Below are positions 6,065-12,116 of a stretch of DNA of 12,116 bases, in pieces. The position numbers were made by a program, and so were the translations under genes. Under the pieces are notes generated by a model. That model saw only the letters and a program-made list of their open reading frames with translations, made no database searches and had not been told where the DNA came from. The DNA comes from Dehalococcoidia bacterium (GTDB lineage Bacteria > Chloroflexota > Dehalococcoidia > JACQUA01), in contig JAUYHV010000172.1 in assembly GCA_030689845.1 (NCBI GenBank), positions 1-12,116 of the forward strand, given 5' to 3'. Position 1 is the stretch's first letter; every line of letters starts with the position of its first letter.

Positions 6065-8662
6065 TTAACGTTGTCGCGCTTTCTTTTGCAGTTCATAGAG
6101 CTTTGTAATCGCTTCAAGGGGCGTCATGGACGAAATATCAATGGTGCTCAACTCGCTGGATATTTCCCCATCCTGCCCGAACAGGGGTAACTGGTTCTCC
6201 AGTTCAATGTGATGTTTGGCTGTAGTCCTTCCTGATGCCTTTTCACTTTTTCCATTGCCCGTGGACCTCATGCTCTCAAGCTCCAGCAATAGTTCCCGGG
6301 CACGATTAGTAACCGCCCTGGGTAAACCGGCGAGTTGGGCTACATGAATGCCATAACTTTTGTCAGCACCACCCGGCACTATCTTTCTCAAAAACAGGAC
6401 TCGTCCATCTTCTTCCCTGACTGCGATGTTAAAGTTCCTTACCCTGGGTAGTACCGCTGCAAGGTCGACCATCTCATGATAATGGGTGGCGAATAATGTT
6501 CTGGAACCCAGGCGTTTATGATTGTGGATATATTCAGCAACTGCCCGCGCAATGGAAATTCCATCATAAGTTGAGGTGCCTCTCCCAATTTCGTCCAGGA
6601 TGATCAAAGACCGGCGTGTACCGTTGTTAAGAATATTCGCAGTTTCAACCATCTCTACCATGAATGTGGACTGACCCGCCGCCAGGTCATCACGCAGTCC
6701 TACTCTGGTGAATATTCGGTCTGTTAAACCTATTATTGCCGAATCAGCCGGAACAAAAGAACCAATCTGCGCCATGATAACTATCAAGCCTACCTGCCTG
6801 ATATATGTAGACTTGCCGGCCATATTCGGCCCCGTTAATATAACTAACTGGGATTCATTACAATCAAGATAAGTATCGTTGGGAATAAAACTTTCTCCTT
6901 CCAATACCCTCTCGACAATGGGGTGGCGACCCTCTTTTATGACAATAGTTTCACCGTCGTTTAATACCGGACGGGTATAGTTAAAACGCGCGGCTGCTTC
7001 TGCCAAAGCAGCCAGCACATCCATTTGCGCCAGGGTCCTGGCTGTAGACAAGATTCGTTCATAATCTCCTGCAATTTGGCTGCAGATATTTCTGTACACT
7101 ACGTTTTCAACTTCATCGATTCTTTCCTGGGCATTGAGGATAATTGATTCTTGCTCTTTCAATTCCGGGGTAAAAAAGCGTTCGTTTCCCGACAAAGTTT
7201 GTTTCCGGATATAATGGGACGGGACCTGGTCAAGGTTGGAATTAGAGACTTCAATATAATATCCAAAGATCTTGTTATATCCCACTTTTAACGATTTGAT
7301 ACCTGTGCGTTCCCGTTCGACTTTTTCCAGGTTAGCCAGGTATTGCCGTGCGTCTTTTGACGAAAAGTGGAGTTTATCCAGTTCTGCTGAGAATCCTGGC
7401 TTTATTTTTGCCCCTTCAACCGGCCCCTCGTTAATCGATGCACCGATAAGGTTAATTATCTCGTTGCATGATTTCAGCCCACCGACCAGCCAGGGAAACA
7501 ATTCCCCAAAGCTATCTCGTTCTTCAAGCTCCTTTATTTCCTCTGCGACTAAAAGGCAGCTTTTCAGAGTTAATAGTTCGCGGGGGATAACAACATTAAT
7601 CTGAACCCGGTTAACAATCCTCTCCATGTCAGCGATTTTGCCCAGCAGAGCAATAATTTTTAACCTTACCGAGCTTTTTTCAACGAGCCATCCCACCACA
7701 TCTTGCCGCTTCTCAAGCTCCCCTGTGTCCATTAGAGGCTGTCCCACCCATTTCTTTAACATTCTTGAGCCCATGGGTGTCCTCGTAAAATCTATTACGG
7801 AAAGCAAGCTCGGACCTTCTCCATCAACCGCCCCCCCAGAAAACAAGTTCAAATTCCGTCTCGTTTGAGCATCCATAACCATAAACGAACCAGTTGCATA
7901 AGTCGTGAGATTCGATATCTGGGAAAGCACCGCTTTTTGTGTTTTTTCAAGGTAGGCAAGAATCCCACCGGAGGCTTTTATGGCCAATGGAAGTCGGTCA
8001 CAACCGTAACCTTCAAGGGAAGCAACTCCAAAGTGTTCTTGAAGTGTTCGAGCAGCATCATCCAGCTCAAAGTCCTGCTTTTCAACAGCGGTAATTGTCC
8101 CGGCAAAATCGGTCTTCTCGATAACAAAACCCTCCGGTACCAGTAACTCGGCGGGTGTAATTCTTGCCAGTTCGGTTGTTACCTGCTCAGCGTTAATTAC
8201 CGCAGTGAAAAACTCGCCTGTTGTTATGTCTATATGCGAAATTCCTGCTTTTGGACCTTCAATTACAATTGCTGCCAGAAAGTTATTTGATTTTCCATCG
8301 AGCAGACCGGTTTCTACAACCGTCCCCGGGGTTACAACTCTGACGACATCCCTCGGGACAAGGCCTTTCCCGCTGGGAGGACTCAATTGTTCGCAAATGG
8401 CAAGTTTATAACCCCTTTTAATAAGTTTACCCATATAGCTGTCAAGAGCATGGTAAGGTATTCCGGCCATGGGAACCCTATTGTCTTTACCCATTTGTCT
8501 CGAAGTTAAAACTATCGATAGTTCCTTTGCTACTATCCTGGCATCATCATCGAACGTTTCGTAAAAATCCCCGAGACGGAACAATACGATCGCCCCGGGG
8601 TAGTTCTGTTTCACCCGGAGATATTGCTGTCTTATCGGCGTTACTTTTTCTGGCTCTTGCAT
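6065..8662 (-). CDS. mutS: DNA mismatch repair ATPase MutS
   Basis: An 865-residue protein that recognises mismatches and starts repair. The N-terminal mismatch-binding motif is GDFYETF (31-37), with Phe33 and Glu35 as the Phe-x-Glu pair. Connector, lever and clamp domains follow. The ATPase has Walker A GPNMAGKST (611-619), DDLAAGQSTFMVEM (658-671), Walker B LIILDEIGRGTST (686-698) and FATHYHE (724-730). Near the C-terminus QLPLF (824-828) looks like a beta-clamp binding motif, and MTPLEAITKLYELQ is the usual tail. The reading frame is open upstream to a TTG at 8740, but family starts resemble MQEPEKVTPIRQQYL and a TATAAT at 8715-8720 would place the transcript start downstream of that TTG, so the ATG at 8662 is chosen. 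No mutL is adjacent in the window. Confidence 0.96.
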   Translation of the reverse strand: MQEPEKVTPIRQQYLRVKQNYPGAIVLFRLGDFYETFDDDARIVAKELSIVLTSRQMGKDNRVPMAGIPYHALDSYMGKLIKRGYKLAICEQLSPPSGKGLVPRDVVRVVTPGTVVETGLLDGKSNNFLAAIVIEGPKAGISHIDITTGEFFTAVINAEQVTTELARITPAELLVPEGFVIEKTDFAGTITAVEKQDFELDDAARTLQEHFGVASLEGYGCDRLPLAIKASGGILAYLEKTQKAVLSQISNLTTYATGSFMVMDAQTRRNLNLFSGGAVDGEGPSLLSVIDFTRTPMGSRMLKKWVGQPLMDTGELEKRQDVVGWLVEKSSVRLKIIALLGKIADMERIVNRVQINVVIPRELLTLKSCLLVAEEIKELEERDSFGELFPWLVGGLKSCNEIINLIGASINEGPVEGAKIKPGFSAELDKLHFSSKDARQYLANLEKVERERTGIKSLKVGYNKIFGYYIEVSNSNLDQVPSHYIRKQTLSGNERFFTPELKEQESIILNAQERIDEVENVVYRNICSQIAGDYERILSTARTLAQMDVLAALAEAAARFNYTRPVLNDGETIVIKEGRHPIVERVLEGESFIPNDTYLDCNESQLVILTGPNMAGKSTYIRQVGLIVIMAQIGSFVPADSAIIGLTDRIFTRVGLRDDLAAGQSTFMVEMVETANILNNGTRRSLIILDEIGRGTSTYDGISIARAVAEYIHNHKRLGSRTLFATHYHEMVDLAAVLPRVRNFNIAVREEDGRVLFLRKIVPGGADKSYGIHVAQLAGLPRAVTNRARELLLELESMRSTGNGKSEKASGRTTAKHHIELENQLPLFGQDGEISSELSTIDISSMTPLEAITKLYELQKKARQR

Positions 8663-8720
8663 TTTATGTTTCGGTACCGAACTTCCGAACGTCCTCCGTT
8701 TAAAACAATATCTAATTATA
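8663..8720 (-). promoter_or_regulatory. mutS promoter and structured leader
   Basis: Read on the minus strand: -10 box TATAAT (8720-8715), with only a weak T-rich -35 about 17 bases upstream; then GGAGG (8697-8693), then TTCGG ... CCGAA pairing segments including the perfect palindrome TTCGGTACCGAA (8681-8670), then the ATG at 8662. GGAGG is 30 nt from the start codon, too far by itself. Folding of the first TTCGG (8688-8684) with CCGAA (8674-8670) would leave about 10 unpaired bases between GGAGG and ATG. Confidence 0.4.
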
Positions 8721-8785
8721 TCAGCTTTGGCGTAAGCCAAAAACCCCTCTTAGTCATTCAACTTCCTTAAGATTTCCACTATCAG

Positions 8786-8815
8786 TCTGTTAGGAAGCCC
8801 TGTTGGTTGTATAAT
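8786..8815 (+). promoter_or_regulatory. Likely promoter of the radical SAM gene
   Basis: TATAAT at 8810-8815 is a perfect -10 box; the -35 region (TCTGTT, 8786-8791, 18-bp spacer) is poor. The transcript would start near 8822, so the TTG at 8829 would have almost no leader while the TTG at 8847 would have a proper ribosome binding site. It lies between divergent mutS and the radical SAM gene. Confidence 0.45.
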
Positions 8816-8846
8816 CTATGATAATATTTTGAAGGAAGCGGTAAGT

Positions 8847-9839
8847 TTGTCAGAACCCCGATACATTGGCCTTTTTAATAACGGGACACTTTTTCATCGT
8901 TTTCATAAAATGAAGTCCCGCTTAAGTGACTGCGAAATATGCCCGCGGCGATGTGGTGTAAACCGTTTAAAAGATGAGAGGGGTGACTGCAATTCCGGGG
9001 CTTTACCCGTTATATCAGCGGCATGCGATCATCACGGAGAGGAGCCCGCTATTTCCGGCACAAGGGGGTCCGGAACCATATTTTTCAGTAACTGCAACCT
9101 GAAATGTGTCTATTGTCAGAACTACCAGATCAGCCAGAATAAAAACTGCCAGCATGTTAATGAGGTAGATAGTCGCTCTTTAGCCCTCAAAATGCTATAC
9201 CTCCAGGACGAATTGGGATGCCACAATATCAATCTTGTTTCGCCAACACATTTCGTGCCTCATATTCTTGAAGCGCTTCTTGACGCTATACCCATGGGGC
9301 TGCGTCTGCCGCTGGTTTACAATACTAACGCCTATGATTCGATTGAAACCCTGCGGGAACTCGACGGCATTGTAGACATATACCTTCCCGACATCAAGTA
9401 TTCTTCGGATAAATATGCCATGAAATACTCCCGGGCCCGTAATTACGTTGACTCGTCACGACAGGCCATAAGGGAAATGCACAGACAAGTTGGGAATCTG
9501 GTTATGGACGGTGACGGTATAGCGAAACGAGGACTGATTGTTCGCCACCTGATATTGCCCAACGATATTGCTGGAAGCTCCGATTCCCTTTCATGGCTGG
9601 TAAATAATGTTTCAACTGAGGTAACCCTAAGCATAATGGCCCAGTATTCCCCATACCACCTGGCACCCCGGGTGCCTCTTCTTTCCCGCAAAATAAGCGG
9701 ATTTGAGTATCAGACTGTATTAAACTTACTGGAAAGACTCGGCATTGAGAACGGATGGGTGCAGGAACTCGATTCCTCTGAAATTTACATTCCTGATTTT
9801 AAACGCGACGGGCATCCTTTTTCCATGCAGGTAAAATGA
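8847..9839 (+). CDS. PflX-like radical SAM protein (putative pyruvate-formate-lyase-activating-enzyme relative)
   Basis: A 330-residue radical SAM protein. The cluster motif is CNLKCVYC (CX3CX2C, Cys codons at 9093, 9105 and 9114), followed by QNYQIS. The N-terminus has the family cysteine box CEICPRRCGVNRLKDERGDC and later GEEPAISGTRGSGTIFF. HNINLVSPTHFVPHILEAL and GIVDIYLPDIKYS are typical of the PflX group (COG1313), and the C-terminal IENGWVQ is also conserved. Members resemble glycyl-radical activases but their substrates are mostly unknown; no glycyl-radical enzyme is nearby. The TTG at 8847 with AAGGA (8832-8836) ten bases upstream is preferred; a TTG at 8829 lies upstream of that site and an ATG at 8910 lies just before the cysteine box. 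The 135-bp gap to rubrerythrin contains a promoter-like element. Confidence 0.88.
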   Translation: MSEPRYIGLFNNGTLFHRFHKMKSRLSDCEICPRRCGVNRLKDERGDCNSGALPVISAACDHHGEEPAISGTRGSGTIFFSNCNLKCVYCQNYQISQNKNCQHVNEVDSRSLALKMLYLQDELGCHNINLVSPTHFVPHILEALLDAIPMGLRLPLVYNTNAYDSIETLRELDGIVDIYLPDIKYSSDKYAMKYSRARNYVDSSRQAIREMHRQVGNLVMDGDGIAKRGLIVRHLILPNDIAGSSDSLSWLVNNVSTEVTLSIMAQYSPYHLAPRVPLLSRKISGFEYQTVLNLLERLGIENGWVQELDSSEIYIPDFKRDGHPFSMQVK

Positions 9840-9920
9840 TCCCCTCGCTGAATTATGTCCCCAAACGGAATTCTATAGACTGGATTGTTGTATACGCTTG
9901 GTGAAAATCACTGTTACACG

Positions 9921-9929
9921 TGGTAAAAT
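9921..9929 (+). promoter_or_regulatory. Possible extended -10 promoter of the rubrerythrin gene
   Basis: TGGTAAAAT contains TGN directly before TAAAAT, an extended -10 element. The nearest -35-like TTGGTG (9898-9903) is 20 bp away, too far to be ideal. The small inverted pair GTGA/TCAC (9901-9911) and CACGTG (9917-9922) lie just upstream. A peroxide-responsive repressor site was looked for but no good match is present. Confidence 0.35.
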
Positions 9930-9974
9930 ATTCTTATCATTTATTAAAAAATATGACTAAGGAGTTTTTATTTT

Positions 9975-10526
9975 ATGCACCCAATGACATCTTCCAATCT
10001 GCACAATGCCTACGGCGGTGAATCTATGGCCCACATGAGATACATTATCTGGGCTGAAGCGGCCGAAAAAGAAGGATTTCCCAATGTAGGCCGGCTTTTC
10101 CAGGCAGTTTCAAGAGCTGAATTAGTTCATGCGACCAATCACTTCCATGAGCTAAAAAATGAGACGGGAGATGCCCTGTGCGCTTCCGGCGGGATATTCG
10201 GTCTCGGTCCTACATCACAAAATTTACAGGGTGGTATTGACGGAGAGACATTTGAAATAAATGAAATGTATCCCGCATACCTCGAGGTCGCCAGATTCCA
10301 GGGGGAAAAAGGTGCGGAAAAGAGTTTCTTTTACGCCTTGTCAGCGGAGAAAACCCATGCTGAACTATATACCAAAGCAAAAAAAGCCGTTGATTCGACA
10401 AAAAAAGACTTAGTATCGGGGCCTGTTCATATCTGCCCCATCTGCGGCTGGACTCACGAAGGGGAACTCCCTGAAAAATGTCCCGTATGCGGGGCAAAGA
10501 AGAGTGTATTCCAGACCTTCGCTTAG
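9975..10526 (+). CDS. Rubrerythrin (diiron ferritin-like domain plus rubredoxin-like domain)
   Basis: A 183-residue non-haem iron protein of anaerobes, acting mainly as an NAD(P)H-linked peroxidase in the cytoplasm. The four-helix diiron domain has the expected ligands in GGESMAHMRY (Glu16), RAELVHATNH (Glu49, His52), FEINEMYPAYL (Glu94, Glu97) and SAEKTHAEL (Glu125, His128). The C-terminal rubredoxin-like Fe(Cys)4 site is HICPICGWTHEGELPEKCPVCGA with Cys154, 157, 169 and 172. The length is close to the family's usual 190. The start is well supported by AAGGAG (9959-9964) ten bases before ATG. All ligands are intact, so it should be active. It is probably expressed alone: it converges on the downstream lipoprotein gene, 75 bp away. 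Confidence 0.95.
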   Translation: MHPMTSSNLHNAYGGESMAHMRYIIWAEAAEKEGFPNVGRLFQAVSRAELVHATNHFHELKNETGDALCASGGIFGLGPTSQNLQGGIDGETFEINEMYPAYLEVARFQGEKGAEKSFFYALSAEKTHAELYTKAKKAVDSTKKDLVSGPVHICPICGWTHEGELPEKCPVCGAKKSVFQTFA

Positions 10527-10601
10527 CCATTAATACCTGTATCTTAAATCACCCACATTATCATAAAAGTGGTATCTCGGAATTGAGGATTCCTGGCCTT
10601 A

Positions 10602-11510
10602 TCATCCTGAATACGTGGAAATAAGTTGACCGGAAGCATTGTACAGTTCCCCGGGATCAGGTTCATTATTATTCCATATATAAGCCCTGGACCAAATCAA
10701 CTCATCCGCTCCACTGCTGGCAGCATCACGCCCGCTCAGGACTTTTACCGTCTTACCGCTTTCTAATACAAAACCTTGTGGGAAGTTATATTTCTGGTTT
10801 CCTGTTTTACTAAGCAGATACCATCCGGTCAAATCAACTATTGAATCCGATCCATTAACAATTATCACGATTTCGGCTTCTTTATCTATGCTGACGATTT
10901 TTATTGCAGCATTTTGAGGCGTTCCTGCCGGAGTTGGAACAATTGTTGGCGATGGAGTAGGTGAAAACGTCGGTGTTGGAGAGGGTGGTGGTGAAGGAGT
11001 AGGAGTAGGAATAGGAGAAGCAGTAGCCGCCGGTGTTACCACTGGAGCGGGCGAAGGAGTTATTTGAGATACAGGCAGAGGTGTTGATACCGGAGATGGA
11101 GGAGGTGAAGTTACAGGTGGTAAGATAAAGGCGCTCGTTGGTACAGGTGTTGATGTCACGACTGGAGTTGAGGATGTGATAACAGTTGGATTTGGCGCCG
11201 CTGTTATTTCGGCAGCAGGAATCGAAGGAATAGCTGTCACAGGTACAGAAGGTGTATAAACCGGCGGGGAAAGGTTATCGGAAGTTGGTATGGGAGAAGG
11301 AGAAATCGGGGTTTCCCCTGGCACAGCGGTAATTCTCCGGGTAATGACCCCGCTTCCGTTGTCAGCTTGGTTTTCAGACGGAGCCATGCCTAAAGGTGTT
11401 TTATCTTCCGAGCCGCCACATCCACCGCTCCAAACCACACCGGCAAGCAAAATAAAAACTGATATGATGAAATTTCCCGGCAGTAACTTCATTACAATTT
11501 TCAACCGCAT
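10602..11510 (-). CDS. Putative lipoprotein with Pro/Thr/Ser-rich linker and C-terminal lamin-tail-like domain
   Basis: A 302-residue exported protein. Residues 1-30 form a signal peptide (basic MRLKIVMK, hydrophobic FIISVFILLAGVVW) ending before Cys31 in SGGCGG; the lipobox is atypical because -3 is Ser instead of a hydrophobic residue. Residues about 63-197 are a low-complexity linker of Pro, Thr, Ser, Val and Ala that would hold the C-terminal domain away from the membrane or through the cell wall. Residues about 201-302 resemble a lamin-tail domain: IKIVSIDKEAEIVIIVNGSD, VDLTGWYLLSKTGNQKYNFPQGF, then SGKTVKVLSG and LIWSRAYIWNNNEPD. Such domains occur in bacterial surface proteins and often with nucleases, but no nuclease is present here. 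AGAAGG lies 12 bases before the start. Function not assignable. Confidence 0.75.
   Translation of the reverse strand: MRLKIVMKLLPGNFIISVFILLAGVVWSGGCGGSEDKTPLGMAPSENQADNGSGVITRRITAVPGETPISPSPIPTSDNLSPPVYTPSVPVTAIPSIPAAEITAAPNPTVITSSTPVVTSTPVPTSAFILPPVTSPPPSPVSTPLPVSQITPSPAPVVTPAATASPIPTPTPSPPPSPTPTFSPTPSPTIVPTPAGTPQNAAIKIVSIDKEAEIVIIVNGSDSIVDLTGWYLLSKTGNQKYNFPQGFVLESGKTVKVLSGRDAASSGADELIWSRAYIWNNNEPDPGELYNASGQLISTYSG
10920..11324 (-). repeat. Low-complexity Pro/Thr/Ser coding repeat
   Basis: This is the DNA for the linker of the lipoprotein. It consists of irregular short repeats on the theme GGAGTAGG/GGTGTTGG (plus strand), encoding TP, SP and VP units; the most regular part is at about 10930-11040. 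Such tracts are prone to length change between strains. Confidence 0.7.
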
Positions 11511-11555
11511 AATAATATAAAACCTTCTGGTTATCGCGAATTTTTCCCTGCCTTC

Positions 11556-11582
11556 ATTATTTCATACCGGGATAACTTTCAA
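11556..11582 (-). promoter_or_regulatory. Weak candidate promoter for the lipoprotein gene
   Basis: On the minus strand TTGAAA (11582-11577) and AATAAT (11561-11556) are separated by 15 bp, a short spacer. It lies downstream of the hairpin region and about 45 bp before the lipoprotein start, so the gene could be transcribed independently of the oxidoreductase. Matches are modest. Confidence 0.22.
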
Positions 11583-11589
11583 AAGAGAA

Positions 11590-11666
11590 ACCTGGCAACA
11601 TGCCATCCTTTCAAATCTGCCTGTAAATATCGGTTGAGCCAGGTCGATTTTTTATTGAATACCTGG
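11590..11666 (-). promoter_or_regulatory. Mutually exclusive hairpins between oxidoreductase and lipoprotein genes
   Basis: Reading the minus strand after the oxidoreductase stop codon: CCAGGT (11666-11661), ACCTGGC (11644-11638) and GCCAGGT (11596-11590), the last followed by TTTCTCTTTT. The middle arm can pair perfectly with either the first (6 bp, 16-nt loop) or the third (7 bp, 41-nt loop, followed by T-rich sequence). This resembles a terminator/antiterminator layout, but the loop of the terminator form is long, and a simple weak terminator is equally possible. Confidence 0.35.
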
Positions 11667-11675
11667 AAATATTCG

Positions 11676-12116
11676 TTAACCCTGCCTGATGTTGCTGACC
11701 AGTACGCCCTTAACCCGACCCAGGGCATCTTCTTCAGGTGGCATCTTTACTTTGGGAACGCACAGGCGCAGGTTGCAACTATAGCACCGCCTCGCTTCCT
11801 TTACAGCATCATCAGCGCTAAACCCTATTTCACTTTGCTCAAAAGTGGAAGTCCTTTTTTCCAGCGAGATACTCTTCAAGTGGGACCGCTGCCAGCCTGC
11901 AAAGTCCTCGTCCCTTCCCAGGGTATGGTTGACAGGCTTGACCGTTGCAAGGACCTCGTCTATTATTCCGTCTCCCCCCAGATATTTGTCAATGGCTGTA
12001 GCTGCCCGGCGCCCTGCGGCAATGGCTTCAATTTCAGATGCCGGCCCGCTGACAGCATCCCCCCCGGCGAAAACACCGGGACTGGAGGACTCTAAAGTCT
12101 CTTTATTTACTGAAAT
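11676..12116 (-). CDS. GltD-like NAD(P)-dependent FAD oxidoreductase, C-terminal part
   Basis: The last 146 codons of a gene that continues beyond the right edge. The visible part starts ISVNKETLESSSPGVFAGGD and continues AVSGPASEIEAIAAGRRAA: the C-terminal FAD-binding GVFAGGD motif and following helix, shared by the glutamate synthase small subunit and related pyridine-nucleotide oxidoreductases. Then come YLGGDGIIDEV, a linker and the tail EARRCYSCNLRLCVPKVKMP. The cysteines in CYSCNLRLC are unusual in position; many GltD-like proteins carry Cys clusters in N-terminal or extra FeS domains, so this tail may bind a metal or be a remnant. Such proteins often move electrons between NAD(P)H and a partner subunit. 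The stop TAA is at 11676-11678. Partner and substrate are not visible. Confidence 0.82.
   Translation of the reverse strand: MSVNKETLESSSPGVFAGGDAVSGPASEIEAIAAGRRAATAIDKYLGGDGIIDEVLATVKPVNHTLGRDEDFAGWQRSHLKSISLEKRTSTFEQSEIGFSADDAVKEARRCYSCNLRLCVPKVKMPPEEDALGRVKGVLVSNIRQG

Noticed and set aside
8663..8740. Longer MutS start at TTG 8740
   Set aside because: The extra 26 residues do not look like a MutS N-terminus, and a TATAAT box lies inside this segment. The ATG at 8662 gives a normal family start.
9930..9955. Peroxide-repressor (PerR) box before rubrerythrin
   Set aside because: TTATCATTTATTAAA shares AT-richness with the PerR consensus but mismatches it at about five positions of fifteen.
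10527..10601. Terminator between rubrerythrin and the lipoprotein gene
   Set aside because: Stems such as AGGAT/ATCCT and CCAC/GTGG are only 4-5 bp and lack T-runs, so they are not better than chance.
11634..12095. Plus-strand 153-codon frame at the right end
   Set aside because: It is the opposite-strand shadow of the GltD-like oxidoreductase, whose minus-strand translation shows clear family motifs.

Overview
The window looks like chromosomal DNA of an anaerobic, probably monoderm bacterium; a Chloroflexota/Dehalococcoidia-type lineage is my best guess. Reasons: the core order rpmH-rnpA-yidD-(PQQ-repeat lipoprotein)-yidC-jag; a short YidC without the large periplasmic domain of proteobacterial homologues; rubrerythrin and a PflX-type radical SAM protein, both typical of anaerobes; a UbiD-family decarboxylase and the start of a molybdenum-hydroxylase FAD subunit, suggesting anaerobic aromatic or CoA-thioester chemistry; moderate GC; and use of GTG and TTG starts. 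The taxonomic guess rests on gene content and order, not on a marker-gene comparison.

Layout. Positions 1-128 (minus) hold the first 42 codons of a CoxM/HcrB-like FAD-binding subunit with its own promoter region. Positions 129-734 are a long AT-rich region without a convincing gene but with several palindromes, ending in a textbook promoter at 680-709. Positions 735-4355 (plus) form one dense operon: rpmH, rnpA, yidD, a lipoprotein beta-propeller, yidC and jag. It links ribosome/RNase P biogenesis with membrane-protein insertion, as in many bacteria, but with an extra exported PQQ-repeat lipoprotein between yidD and yidC. A ubiD-family gene (4459-5970, plus) follows after a 103-bp gap and converges on mutS (6065-8662, minus). 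A PflX-like radical SAM gene (8847-9839, plus) is divergent from mutS. Rubrerythrin (9975-10526, plus) follows with its own promoter-like sequence. It converges on a lipoprotein with a Pro/Thr/Ser linker and a lamin-tail domain (10602-11510, minus). The window ends in the 3' part of a GltD-like NAD(P) oxidoreductase (11676 to the edge, minus).

I see no transposase, CRISPR array, tRNA, rRNA, prophage or defence gene. Most of the window is ordinary housekeeping DNA. The points worth a second look are the propeller lipoprotein inside the insertion operon, structured leaders and intercistronic hairpins (rnpA stop codon, mutS leader, oxidoreductase-lipoprotein gap), the structured 512-667 segment with a possible 51-residue reading frame, and the placement of ubiD directly after jag.
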